Below, piece after piece: positions 8,739 through 16,874 of a stretch of DNA of 64,000 nucleotides (its first letter is position 1; every line of letters begins with the position of its first letter). Location of the stretch: assembly GCF_000615945.1 (NCBI RefSeq), contig NZ_BAMO01000023.1, forward strand, positions 1 through 64,000. The letters are read 5' to 3'. The notes below the pieces were generated by a model, which ran no database searches, was not told the DNA's origin, and saw only the letters and a program-made list of their open reading frames with translations. The position numbers and the translations under genes are program-made. This stretch comes from Caldalkalibacillus mannanilyticus JCM 10596. Lineage in GTDB: Bacteria > Bacillota > Bacilli > Caldalkalibacillales > JCM-10596.

Positions 8739-9581
8739 TTGAGTACACAAAACTTATCATCACAAAGAAAAATACAGCGGGTTTGGCATGTTTCACCAAG
8801 TCCTGGAATGGGACCTCATCTTCAAGTAGCGCAAGTCCTAGAACCGGGACAGTGGGAAGAGTTTGATCCTTTTCTATTTATGGCTGAGGACTGGTTTCAA
8901 CAAGGAACCTTCGATTTTCATCCTCATCGTGGCATCGAAACCGTCACCTACATTTTAGAAGGAAAACTAAAGCATGAGGATAATCATGGCGGAATGGGGA
9001 TATTAGAACCCGGAGATGTCCAGTGGATGACAGCTGGACGAGGAATTATTCACTCTGAAGACCCTTTACCCGGAGAAACAGTACATAGCCTACAGCTATG
9101 GGTCAACTTACCTCGAAAGGCTAAAATGAGTGAGCCTAGGTATCAGGATCTAAGCAAAAAAGAGATTCCCATACGACAGGAAGAGGGGGTGCAGATTCGT
9201 ATTTTTTCAGGGACCTCTGGAGAAATGAAAGCAAGTACGTTCAATCACAACCCTGTCACTTTCCTTGAAATTACTCTGGAGAAAGGGGCTTCATTCATTC
9301 AAGAGCTCCCAGGAAGCTTCAATGGATTTATGTACCTTTTAGAAGGGGAAGGGCTCTTTGGAGCAGATAAAACACAGGGAACCAAGAATCAAGTGCTTTG
9401 GCTTGCACCTAGTACTACTGAAGAGAGCCAAGTAATGATTCAGGCAACAACCCCATTACGTGTTTTGCTTATTGCTGGTGAGCCGATCCGTGAACCGGTT
9501 GTAGCCCGCGGTCCGTTTGTCATGAATACGGTGGAGGAAATCAAACAAGCGTATGAGGATTATCGTTTAGGTAAATTTTAA
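8739..9581 (+). CDS. Pirin family protein
   Basis: A 280-residue bicupin of the pirin (YhhW/YhaK) family; some members oxidise quercetin and others bind iron. The N-terminal cupin carries the metal-binding pattern FDFHPHRGIETVTYILEG (about 62-79) with two His and one Glu, followed by DVQWMTAGRGIIHSE. The C-terminal cupin ends with GPFVMNT near 265, typical of the family. Translation probably starts at a TTG (8739) five bases after AGGGAGGTG. It stands alone between two terminators. A TTGACA at 8617 with a poor -10 (TAGTCT, 8640) may be its promoter. Its substrate here is unknown. Confidence 0.92.
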   Translation: MSTQNLSSQRKIQRVWHVSPSPGMGPHLQVAQVLEPGQWEEFDPFLFMAEDWFQQGTFDFHPHRGIETVTYILEGKLKHEDNHGGMGILEPGDVQWMTAGRGIIHSEDPLPGETVHSLQLWVNLPRKAKMSEPRYQDLSKKEIPIRQEEGVQIRIFSGTSGEMKASTFNHNPVTFLEITLEKGASFIQELPGSFNGFMYLLEGEGLFGADKTQGTKNQVLWLAPSTTEESQVMIQATTPLRVLLIAGEPIREPVVARGPFVMNTVEEIKQAYEDYRLGKF

Positions 9582-9606
9582 CGAGTCATAAGTTACACAG
9601 ATGAAA

Positions 9607-9652
9607 AGCTGTCACCAGATGATCAAATCTGGGGATGGCTCTTTGTTTTTTT
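9607..9652 (+). terminator. Terminator of the pirin gene
   Basis: AGCTGTCACCAGAT pairs with ATCTGGGGATGGCT (wobble pairs and one mismatch), followed by CTTTG and seven T. Confidence 0.8.
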
Positions 9653-9733
9653 AGTGATGTTCATCACAGATTCACCCTCTGCTATAACTTATATTTAAGC
9701 TATCAAGACATATCATGAAGTGAGGGATGGAAA

Positions 9734-10177
9734 ATGCCATTCAAAAATGTATTGTTAGCTTTCGATGGTTCAAAGCAAGCAAAAAAAGCGTTAATGAAAA
9801 CGATTCAGCTCATGAAACAAACAGAAGGAAAAGTAAACGTTCTTTATGTCTACCAAAATCACATCAGAGTTCCAGCTTCCTATGCTGCTCACCTAAATGA
9901 AGCCGATTATGCCAGCTTTAATAAAATGGAAGTAGAGAGAGGGCAACATATTCTAGATGAAGCGAAAGATCAGCTCATGATGGAAGATATTGATCATGCC
10001 TTAATTCTTGTAGAGGGCAGTCCTGCTCACCGAATTCACAAAGAAGCCCAGACACAAGAATGTGATTTAATTGTCATGGGAAGCCATGGCTACGGTCCCT
10101 TAAAAGAGTTTATGTTAGGCAGTGTCAGTCATAAGGTGACACAGATTTCTACTATCCCCATTCTAATTGTGAAGTAG
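9734..10177 (+). CDS. Universal stress protein (UspA family)
   Basis: A 147-residue single-domain universal stress protein. The N-terminal strand and the LLAFDGSKQAKKAL motif, and the C-terminal ATP-binding signature GSHGYGPLKEFMLGSVSHKV (about 116-135, G-2x-G-9x-S type), match the ATP-binding UspA subclass. These proteins are cytosolic dimers induced by stress and their direct targets are mostly unknown. It is monocistronic, with a strong bidirectional terminator after it. The start ATG has only a modest ribosome site (GAGG). Confidence 0.93.
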   Translation: MPFKNVLLAFDGSKQAKKALMKTIQLMKQTEGKVNVLYVYQNHIRVPASYAAHLNEADYASFNKMEVERGQHILDEAKDQLMMEDIDHALILVEGSPAHRIHKEAQTQECDLIVMGSHGYGPLKEFMLGSVSHKVTQISTIPILIVK

Positions 10178-10239
10178 TACGTATTCGGGACATGATTCGT
10201 TTACTTAAGACTTGATGAACATATATATCTTAAAAAATG

Positions 10240-10288
10240 AAAAAGTTGATCAAAGCAACCCTTAGTTTAGGTTGGTGATCAACTTTTT
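10240..10288. terminator. Bidirectional terminator between uspA and the small membrane genes
   Basis: AAAAAGTTGATCA pairs with TGATCAACTTTTTT, with inner CAACC/GGTTG pairing. It ends the UspA transcript on the plus strand. Its right arm overlaps the last codons of the minus-strand 80-residue gene, whose transcript it can also end. Confidence 0.85.
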
Positions 10289-10504
10289 TACTTTCTTAAT
10301 CCTTTTTTTCTCTTCTCTATTCGAGGCTATGACGTAGCAGATTCCGAATAGAGCATACAATATAATAGAAACTGCTGTTACTTTCATGCTAGGAATTCTT
10401 CGAAAAAACTCAAAGATATAGAAGATAATAACACCTATTAAAAACGCTATACCTGCTATCAGCTTTAACTTCTTTTTACTATCTAAAATAAAAACACCCT
10501 CCAT
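10262..10504 (-). CDS. Small two-TM membrane protein of unknown function
   Basis: An 80-residue protein with two hydrophobic segments (about 14-33 and 43-61) and a strongly basic C-terminal tail rich in Lys/Arg. I do not recognise a family. It lies seven bases behind the 142-residue gene and probably shares its transcript. The start is uncertain. The ATG at 10504 has almost no ribosome site, while the GGAGGG just inside the frame would suit a rare ATT codon five codons later. The product may therefore be 75-80 residues. Confidence 0.6.
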   Translation of the reverse strand: MEGVFILDSKKKLKLIAGIAFLIGVIIFYIFEFFRRIPSMKVTAVSIILYALFGICYVIASNREEKKRIKKVKKLITNLN

Positions 10505-10510
10505 TTTTTT

Positions 10511-10939
10511 CTATATTTTCTCTACTAATTCGTATTCTTTTGTTTTAAAGACAGTTAAGTTATGCTCATGAGAAAATCGTAGCAAATCTTGAAAGATCGT
10601 TTCAGGCGTAAAACAAACGACTCTAATATTAATACTCTTTTTCACATGTAAAATTACTCCCTGAGTAGCCCATCCAATTTTTTTAAACTCGATTTTTATT
10701 ATTTGAGCAGAGTATATCTTTCTTTGATATAGAGGGAGCGAAAACAACAACACCTTATAGATTATATAATCATTTTCAATCTTCAGTTCATATTGAATAA
10801 ATATCGCCAGTAGTAGAAATAAGCAAAAGATCACTCCTACCAGTTGAGGCATGTATGAATTAATAAAAACTAAGGAAGCAATGCTTATTATTAATAAAAA
10901 TAGTAGAAGAGTCCTTTGTGTTTTTGCATGATAAGTCAA
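10511..10939 (-). CDS. Membrane protein with bacterial PH-like domain (uncharacterised)
   Basis: A 142-residue protein: two close TM helices (about 10-48), then a soluble beta-rich region (about 52-120). The region starts IENDYIIYKVLLFSLPLYQRKIYSAQI, which resembles membrane-anchored bacterial PH-domain proteins. That assignment rests on pattern only. Translation probably starts at a TTG seven bases after GGAGGAA. It forms a two-gene unit with the downstream 80-residue membrane protein. A role is not deducible. Confidence 0.6.
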   Translation of the reverse strand: MTYHAKTQRTLLLFLLIISIASLVFINSYMPQLVGVIFCLFLLLAIFIQYELKIENDYIIYKVLLFSLPLYQRKIYSAQIIKIEFKKIGWATQGVILHVKKSINIRVVCFTPETIFQDLLRFSHEHNLTVFKTKEYELVEKI

Positions 10940-11064
10940 ACAGCTTCCTCCTAACTATGATTTCTCTCATTTGCAATTCATTCCAATTTATTTTATCCAA
11001 CTTTAGCCTACAAAACAATCTATATGCTAAAATGGGATATTATATATTTAGAGAGGAATAGAGT

Positions 11065-11904
11065 ATGACCAAAATATATGTATTCGTTATTCTCATCATC
11101 CTCCTTTTCTCTGGTTGTACACAGAATGAGGGATTAAAAGAACAGCAAACCATAGGTGAGAGAGATGAGCAACAAAATGAGCTTACCTTAGTAGGAAAAG
11201 AATCGATTGATTGGGATGGATCAGGCATTAAAGAAGAGGTAGAGGTAAGCTACTACAATGCAGAAACACTTCATCTCATCATCAAAACCAAAGAACAGGA
11301 GCAAATTTTTATTATGCCTCAAGTGGCTTTTCCTGAACAAGTGACAACACTATCCCTTGATGCCTCTCAGTCAGGAATTGCTATCCAAATCAATTATTAT
11401 GAACCTGAAGCAACCATTCAGAACAAAGTGGATGAAAGATGGGCTTACCTCATACTAGGAAGACAAAAGGGAGAAATTATTCCTCTTCTAAACTCATTGG
11501 AGCATCTAGATCATCAAAATCAGAACTATGAAATTGTCTATTATCGAGATGGGAAATGTGCAGTCATTGACCATAGTTCAATGGTAGAAATAGAATTTAT
11601 GATTCCTTTTGATGATGAGTATAAATCTTTATTCCATCATTTAATGAATGAATCAGAAAGTATCACTAAATACGAATCTGCTGACTGGTATATGGACATT
11701 AAAATCGAAGAAAAAGAGAATAAACCCATCATCAAATTTAGCAAAATGATCCCTGGAATTCAACGCAATGATCCTTTGGGCTATTTTCAATATGATTACA
11801 CTTGGAAGAATGATCACTTTGTTTTATCCAAAGAAGCCTTTTTTACGGCAAAGGGAGTTTTTTTCCTAGATCCTGTTGAAATAAAACAGGTTTCTTTTGA
11901 TTGA
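11065..11904 (+). CDS. Lipoprotein of unknown function
   Basis: A 279-residue predicted lipoprotein. The signal peptide (1-17) ends in a lipobox (FSGC), so Cys18 would be lipidated and the protein anchored on the outer membrane face. An acidic linker is followed by a globular domain with many Asp, Glu and Tyr, containing IDWDGSGIKEEVEVSYY near 50, which hints at a VCBS/calcium-binding-like loop. I do not recognise a family. The 3' end of this gene (11806-11886) is repeated at 17895-17973 beyond the sucrose island. The island therefore appears to have entered at the tail of this gene. Confidence 0.75.
   Translation: MTKIYVFVILIILLFSGCTQNEGLKEQQTIGERDEQQNELTLVGKESIDWDGSGIKEEVEVSYYNAETLHLIIKTKEQEQIFIMPQVAFPEQVTTLSLDASQSGIAIQINYYEPEATIQNKVDERWAYLILGRQKGEIIPLLNSLEHLDHQNQNYEIVYYRDGKCAVIDHSSMVEIEFMIPFDDEYKSLFHHLMNESESITKYESADWYMDIKIEEKENKPIIKFSKMIPGIQRNDPLGYFQYDYTWKNDHFVLSKEAFFTAKGVFFLDPVEIKQVSFD
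11806..11886. repeat. Direct repeat copy 1 flanking the sucrose island (lipoprotein 3' end)
   Basis: 81 bp at the 3' end of the lipoprotein gene, matching 17895-17973 with two substitutions in the first part and a small indel cluster near the end. The two substitutions are synonymous in the lipoprotein frame (CAC/CAT and TTA/CTA). Confidence 0.9.
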
Positions 11905-11954
11905 TTAAGTAGGTAAGAAGAGCCCAAAGCCAGAAGCTAAATAGAAAAACTCCC

Positions 11955-13424
11955 TCAAGTTGAAATAGGATGTACATTGACGCTTTCCATAAAAACTTGT
12001 TTAAATTCTGTTTTACCTTGTGCAAGAATAGAAATATTATTTCCTTTATCTTGATCATACGCTGTAAAGCTCAATACCTTTTCTCCAGAGTTAATAAATA
12101 ATTCAATGGAATGCAGATCGATGAAGATTTCAAGTAATAGGCTTTCTTTAGATCCATGACTCAAATCAGTGATGGTGATTGATTCTTGACTACCATAGTC
12201 AGATACGAATAAAATCCTATTGTTCTCCATATCGACTTCAATTCGGGTCACTTTCGTTTCACTCTTATTAAGTTCTACCGTAAAGGATGTTGTGTGTAAA
12301 GAAGCGGCATGTAAGCGTAAGTATCCTAGTTCTTCAGCTGGAAGATCCATCACTTCTCCTTCATTTAATTGGATGTCTTCAAGATTGATAGCAGGCTTGA
12401 AATACTTTGTTCTATCAATCGAAGGCTGTTGTACTAATGTGCCATCCTTCATTGTCAAAATTCTTGGCAATGACATCATTCCAATAAATCCATAATCCTT
12501 TTGCGATGTTGTTTGATGCCAGCGATGCATCCAACCAATTAATAATCGTTCTCCATTTTTCCCTTCTGTTGATTGTGGGGCATAAAAAGCGTAACCATAA
12601 TCAAGCACTCCCTTATTTTCAGGTTTGAAGCTTCCATCTTCATAATCCATCTCTCCTATGACATAGATGGTGTTTTGGATTACTTCTTCCTTATACTCAG
12701 GTTCACAAGGCATCACCGAAAAAACTAATACATCTTTATTGTCAATACGAAACAAGTCTGGGCACTCTAACAGGATGTTTTCTTCAGGGTTGGTTTGATA
12801 AATAGAAGAGTGAAACACCCAATCTATTAAATTATTTGATTGAAACATAATAATTTCGCCACGCCTCTGTTTGTTTCGAGCTGCTAATACACAGTAATAG
12901 ACACCATTTACTTCTAAAACTTTCGGATCTCTAAAATCACAAATTTGATACTCTTCAGGCAACGCTTGCTCTCCAATAACAGGGTTATTTTGATATTTTT
13001 CAAAATGGACCCCATCTTCAGAAAAAGCTATGCATTGATGTTGTATAATTTGTGACTCATCTCGATCAAATCCCATATTAGGGTCAATGTGACCTGTGTA
13101 CATTAAATATAATTTTCCATCCTTTTCAATTGCGCTCCCCGAAAAACATCCATTAGCATCATAAATTTTATCATTAGCCAATGCGACAGGAAGATAGTTC
13201 CAACTTACAAAATCATGTGTGGTCGCATGCCCCCAATGCATATCGTTCCAAACAACATCATAAGGGTAATACTGATAAAATAAATGGTACTCTCCCTTGT
13301 AAAATGCAAACCCGTTTGGATCATTCATCCACCCAATTTCAGGAGTAAAATGAAAAGATGGTCGATTGGTAGCCTTCTCTTTATTTTTTTGAATATATGC
13401 GTTTGCTTTTTCTAATTTATTCAT
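11955..13424 (-). CDS. Intracellular GH32 beta-fructofuranosidase (sucrose/fructan hydrolase)
   Basis: A 489-residue glycoside hydrolase family 32 enzyme that cleaves terminal beta-fructosyl bonds. It has the three catalytic motifs: WMNDPNG with nucleophile D35, FRDPK with transition-state stabiliser D166, and ECPDLF with acid/base E220. The five-bladed propeller (about 25-330) is followed by the C-terminal beta-sandwich. There is no signal peptide, so it acts in the cytosol. It is the last gene of an operon with an ABC sugar importer and not a PTS. The likely substrate is therefore unphosphorylated sucrose or short fructo-oligosaccharide, not sucrose-6-phosphate. No fructokinase is encoded nearby. 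It is probably repressed by the divergent LacI-type regulator. Confidence 0.93.
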   Translation of the reverse strand: MNKLEKANAYIQKNKEKATNRPSFHFTPEIGWMNDPNGFAFYKGEYHLFYQYYPYDVVWNDMHWGHATTHDFVSWNYLPVALANDKIYDANGCFSGSAIEKDGKLYLMYTGHIDPNMGFDRDESQIIQHQCIAFSEDGVHFEKYQNNPVIGEQALPEEYQICDFRDPKVLEVNGVYYCVLAARNKQRRGEIIMFQSNNLIDWVFHSSIYQTNPEENILLECPDLFRIDNKDVLVFSVMPCEPEYKEEVIQNTIYVIGEMDYEDGSFKPENKGVLDYGYAFYAPQSTEGKNGERLLIGWMHRWHQTTSQKDYGFIGMMSLPRILTMKDGTLVQQPSIDRTKYFKPAINLEDIQLNEGEVMDLPAEELGYLRLHAASLHTTSFTVELNKSETKVTRIEVDMENNRILFVSDYGSQESITITDLSHGSKESLLLEIFIDLHSIELFINSGEKVLSFTAYDQDKGNNISILAQGKTEFKQVFMESVNVHPIST

Positions 13425-13435
13425 AGTTCTCCTCC

Positions 13436-14269
13436 CTATTTGATGCCGCTACGCACCGAACCTTCTACAATGTATTTTTGGAAGATAATAAACAATACAA
13501 CAATCGGAATAGTTACTATTGTTAAAGCAGCCATAATATGACTTGTGAAAATATTATAGGTGTCACTGAATATAGCATTTAATGCGACCTGAATCGGCAT
13601 TAATTGTGCATTCGAAAGCGCCATTACAGGCCATAAGAAATCATTCCATGAAGCTAAGAATGTTAAAATTCCTACAGTGATATACATATTTACACTCGAG
13701 GGAACAACAATTCGAAAGAAACATCCTACCTCACTTAATCCATCTATTTTTCCAGATTCAATTAATTCACCTGGAAATGAGAGAAAATATTGTCTAAATA
13801 AAAAGATATTCATAACATTTATAAAAAAAGGCATTAAGTATCCTGGTATCGTGTTAATTAGTCCCATTTCATTCACAACTAAAAATAGAGGAAGGATAGT
13901 CGCCTCAATCGGGACAATCATAAGTGCGATGATAAAGATTAGAATACCGTCTTTAAGTGGAAACTCAAATCTTGCTAACGCATACCCTGCTAACGAGTTG
14001 ATCGTTAAACCGAAAACGACAGTGAGAGATGCATAAATCAAACTGTTCAATAAATTTTGCAAGATATTATAATAGCCAAACAATTCAACGTATGATTTAA
14101 ATGATAAATCTGTAAAGTTCGGAACGATTGCAAAGATAGTACCGATATCCTTGTATATGACCTCATCAATTTTAAAAGAAGATAGGACCATCCAAACAAG
14201 AGGAACAAGGAATTGTAGCGCTAGCACAATCGCCAACATATAAAATAATGTTTTCTTCACTATTTTCAC
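13436..14269 (-). CDS. Carbohydrate ABC transporter permease (MalG/UgpE type)
   Basis: A 277-residue, six-TM inner-membrane permease of the CUT1 sugar ABC family. The EAA loop is visible as ESGKIDGLSEVGCFFRIVVP (about 180), the contact site for the ATPase. Its start overlaps the stop of the upstream permease by four bases (ATGA). It pairs with that permease and the binding lipoprotein to import the sugar hydrolysed by the GH32 enzyme just downstream. No ATPase gene is present in the cluster, so a shared MsmX-type ATPase from elsewhere is likely. Confidence 0.92.
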   Translation of the reverse strand: MKIVKKTLFYMLAIVLALQFLVPLVWMVLSSFKIDEVIYKDIGTIFAIVPNFTDLSFKSYVELFGYYNILQNLLNSLIYASLTVVFGLTINSLAGYALARFEFPLKDGILIFIIALMIVPIEATILPLFLVVNEMGLINTIPGYLMPFFINVMNIFLFRQYFLSFPGELIESGKIDGLSEVGCFFRIVVPSSVNMYITVGILTFLASWNDFLWPVMALSNAQLMPIQVALNAIFSDTYNIFTSHIMAALTIVTIPIVVLFIIFQKYIVEGSVRSGIK

Positions 14270-15195
14270 GCTGCTCGCTCCTCTCTAAATAGCTTTTTAA
14301 TGACTATAGATAAAACAACTAAGAAAATGGTAAACACTAAAGTAATGGCACTTGCATATCCAATATTTCTATGACGGAATCCATATTCATAAATGTATTG
14401 AAGGATCGTCATCGTCGAATAATCCGGTCCACCACCTGTCATAACCATTGGCTGTACAATCAATTTAAATGCTTGAATAATTGTGGTTATCACAAGGAAC
14501 ATCGTAATAGGTTTTAATGATGGGAGCGTAATGTACCAAAACATATGAAACATATTTGCTCCATCAATGTCTGCTGCTTCATATAAACTATGGTCAATGT
14601 TCTTTAATCCCGCCAAGAAAATCATCATTTGATATCCACATCCGGACCATGCCGATATGGCGACAATGGTATACATTGCTTGTTCAGAGCTTGTTAGAAA
14701 TGGCTGTTTCGGTAAACCAATATTCGCCAGCATCTGATTAATTAATCCCGAAGTAGGATTTAGCATAACTGTCCAAAGGATGGAAATCACGACCAAGGAC
14801 AAAACGGCTGGAGCAAAATAAGCCGTTCTAAAGAAAGTGTTTCCTTTCATTTTTTTATTTACAATCAGGGCTAAACCTAAAGCCATTGAAAGTTGAAGAG
14901 GTACAACAAACAGTACAAATTTAAACGTATTGTAAAAGCTCTTTATTAACGCTTCATCTGCCAGCATACGTCTAAAATTGTCTAACCCATTGAATTGTTT
15001 GTTGTCTGGTCTTAATAAATAGTAATCCGTAAACCCATACATAAATGCTAAAATAATTGGCAGTACAATAAATAAGATTGCCAACACCATCGCGGGAGTT
15101 AAAAACCCAATTGCCGATAAAGTGTCGTTTCGTTTTTTATGTTGGTCATTAAGATTTCTAATCTTTACAAATCGTTTTAAATTTAAATTTATCAC
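14266..15195 (-). CDS. Carbohydrate ABC transporter permease (MalF/UgpA type)
   Basis: A CUT1-family permease with six TM helices and the EAA loop YEAADIDGANMFHMFWYITLP near its last third. The longest frame starts at an ATG at 15222 without any ribosome site. A GTG at 15195 lies about nine bases after AAAGGA, and I prefer it (309 residues). The gene follows the binding-protein gene after a GC-rich hairpin, a common arrangement that allows more binding protein than permease to be made. It works with the MalG-type partner downstream. Confidence 0.9.
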   Translation of the reverse strand: MINLNLKRFVKIRNLNDQHKKRNDTLSAIGFLTPAMVLAILFIVLPIILAFMYGFTDYYLLRPDNKQFNGLDNFRRMLADEALIKSFYNTFKFVLFVVPLQLSMALGLALIVNKKMKGNTFFRTAYFAPAVLSLVVISILWTVMLNPTSGLINQMLANIGLPKQPFLTSSEQAMYTIVAISAWSGCGYQMMIFLAGLKNIDHSLYEAADIDGANMFHMFWYITLPSLKPITMFLVITTIIQAFKLIVQPMVMTGGGPDYSTMTILQYIYEYGFRHRNIGYASAITLVFTIFLVVLSIVIKKLFREERAA

Positions 15196-15224
15196 CGTCT
15201 CACATCCTTTACGCTTTGGCATAA

Positions 15225-15251
15225 GAGGTGAGACCAGCTAGGCCTCACCTC
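15225..15251 (-). promoter_or_regulatory. Intercistronic hairpin after the sugar-binding-protein gene
   Basis: GAGGTGAG (15225-15232) and CTCACCTC (15244-15251) form a perfect 8-bp stem with a loop of about 11 bases, without a T run. Such hairpins between binding-protein and permease genes often protect the upstream mRNA or cause partial termination. Confidence 0.6.
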
Positions 15252-15265
15252 CCCATTTCCATCAA

Positions 15266-16639
15266 CTATTTTCGGTACTTTTCGAATTCTTTGTCAATTT
15301 TATCGACAGCATCATTCAAGTATTTTTTGATAGTTTCTGAATCTGTTACTTTATTTTGAGCGATCCTTAAGATGATATCTTTTGCAAATGTTTCCGATAA
15401 ATACGGGTATCCTGGTGATACTGGACGTGACTTATTTGTATTTTGTACTTGGTACTTTAATACCGTCCAAGCTTCATTGTGGTAGGAGTTATCGGTATTC
15501 GTATTAATAACGTCAACAGAATTAATTCTTCCTGGAATAGCACCATTCGCATGAAAATATTCTTTATGTGCTTCGTCATTGTTCAGCCACTCCATGACTT
15601 CAACAATTTGTTTGATTCGATCCTCATCTTTAATTTGACCACTTCTAACGAATGCCCAACTTCCTGATGGCGTATATAATCCGTCGAAATTTCCACTCAT
15701 TTTTGGATAGCGAACAGTTCTAAATTTAAGGCTTGGATAATTGTTTACAAGATCACTTACATACCAGAAACCACTTATAGATAAGGCTGATTTTCCAGTA
15801 TGAAAGGTTTTTTCTGATTCTGCTGCATTGGCTAATGGTCTTTCTTCAAACAATTGGGCAAATTTAGTTAAAGCCCCCACACTTTTTTCACTATTTAACA
15901 CACCGTCTACGGTCAGACCATCTTCAGCAATAATATTGGTATCATTTCCCCAAAGCAATGGTGTAAAATAATAGGTTCCCAATTCATACGCACCTGCAGG
16001 GATGTCTGTTAACAATAAGCTTGCGGCAACTTCATAATCTGTAAAAGAAGGATCATTTGTTGTTTGAGCAAAATCATCTATTTTTCTAGCGAGTGCCAAA
16101 AATTGATCCCATGTCCAATCTTCATCAACAGCAGGTACTAGAGCTTTTATGTCATCTGGTAAAGCATTGATCATGTCCTCATTGTACATAACAGCTACAC
16201 CAGAATCTTGGTAGCCCATCGCATAAAATTCTCCATTGATTGTTCCTTGGTCGATCATAGCCTCAGTAAAGCCTTCTTTAAAGCCTTCTGACATATATCC
16301 ATCTAAAACACCTAGGATTCCCGCATCAACATATGCAGCCACATCTGGCCCGTCAAGTGTAAAAATATCAGGTATGTTTCTAGCCGTAATCGCTGCATTT
16401 AACTTGTCAATGTAACCTGTACCAGCTCCCGCTCTTGTGATGTTTTCAATTTCTACTTGAAGCTTATCAGGATTAGCCTCATTATATCGTTTCACTCGTT
16501 CTGCAAACATTTTGCCTTCTGGATGATCAGCTGAAGCTTGTGTCCAAATGACAATTTTGTTATTCTCTTGGTTGGTATTACAGCCGACTAATGAAATAGA
16601 TAATACTAACATCACAATAAAAAAGAATATTTTTTTCAT
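15266..16639 (-). CDS. Sugar ABC transporter substrate-binding lipoprotein
   Basis: A 457-residue CUT1 extracellular solute-binding protein. The signal peptide (1-19) ends with a lipobox (LVGC), so Cys20 is the predicted lipid anchor. The body opens with IVIWTQASADHPEGKMF and continues with ADHPEG/PDIFTLDGPDVAAYVD elements of the family-1 binding fold. It is the first gene of the operon, starting at an ATG after AAGGGGGA. Given the GH32 enzyme in the same operon, sucrose or fructo-oligosaccharides are the likely ligands. This is inference from context. Confidence 0.92.
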   Translation of the reverse strand: MKKIFFFIVMLVLSISLVGCNTNQENNKIVIWTQASADHPEGKMFAERVKRYNEANPDKLQVEIENITRAGAGTGYIDKLNAAITARNIPDIFTLDGPDVAAYVDAGILGVLDGYMSEGFKEGFTEAMIDQGTINGEFYAMGYQDSGVAVMYNEDMINALPDDIKALVPAVDEDWTWDQFLALARKIDDFAQTTNDPSFTDYEVAASLLLTDIPAGAYELGTYYFTPLLWGNDTNIIAEDGLTVDGVLNSEKSVGALTKFAQLFEERPLANAAESEKTFHTGKSALSISGFWYVSDLVNNYPSLKFRTVRYPKMSGNFDGLYTPSGSWAFVRSGQIKDEDRIKQIVEVMEWLNNDEAHKEYFHANGAIPGRINSVDVINTNTDNSYHNEAWTVLKYQVQNTNKSRPVSPGYPYLSETFAKDIILRIAQNKVTDSETIKKYLNDAVDKIDKEFEKYRK

Positions 16640-16674
16640 ACTTTCATCGATCCCCCTTATGTAGAATATTTGGA

Positions 16675-16686
16675 GAAAACGTATTC
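16675..16686. promoter_or_regulatory. Putative LacI-type operator downstream of the sugar operon promoter
   Basis: GAAAACGTATTC differs at one base from the perfect palindrome GAATACGTATTC at 16815. It lies just downstream of the predicted start of the minus-strand operon, where repressor binding would block elongation. Confidence 0.6.
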
Positions 16687-16701
16687 ACGATTTCTGATTT
16701 C

Positions 16702-16731
16702 ATATTACAATGTTGCAAAATACTCTGTCAA
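16702..16731 (-). promoter_or_regulatory. SigmaA-type promoter of the sugar ABC/GH32 operon
   Basis: On the minus strand TTGACA (16731-16726), an 18-bp spacer and TAATAT (16707-16702). It is flanked by a cre-like site upstream and a LacI-type operator downstream. Confidence 0.75.
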
Positions 16732-16738
16732 CCACTTT

Positions 16739-16752
16739 TTAAAACGCTTTCA
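16739..16752. promoter_or_regulatory. cre-like site (CcpA) upstream of the sugar operon
   Basis: TTAAAACGCTTTCA fits the catabolite-response consensus TGWAANCGNTNWCA with one mismatch. It lies immediately upstream of the -35 box. It may mediate carbon catabolite control, or alternatively be a third site for the local LacI protein. Confidence 0.5.
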
Positions 16753-16783
16753 TTTATTCTTTTAATATACTATAATATAAACA

Positions 16784-16812
16784 TTACCACGTTAGCGACA
16801 ATTAGTTACAAT
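16784..16812 (+). promoter_or_regulatory. Promoter of the lacI-type regulator
   Basis: TTACCA (16784-16789), 17-bp spacer, TACAAT (16807-16812). The operator palindrome begins two bases after the -10, consistent with autorepression. Confidence 0.6.
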
Positions 16813-16814
16813 AA

Positions 16815-16826
16815 GAATACGTATTC
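16815..16826. promoter_or_regulatory. LacI-type operator palindrome
   Basis: GAATACGTATTC is a perfect 12-bp palindrome with a central CG, as LacI/GalR-family operators have. It sits over the regulator's own transcription start. A one-mismatch copy controls the divergent operon. Confidence 0.7.
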
Positions 16827-16874
16827 ATATTATTGCTGTATTATGTTTTGTTTTTTTTGGGAAAGGAGTCTACT

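Noticed and set aside
11843-12058. 71-residue minus-strand ORF with hydrophobic stretches
   Set aside because: It overlaps the ends of the lipoprotein and GH32 genes in another frame, lacks a ribosome site and has no recognisable domain.
16739-16752. Treating the CG-centred site only as a LacI operator
   Set aside because: It matches the CcpA cre consensus better than the two GAATACGTATTC-type palindromes, so I list it as cre-like with moderate confidence.
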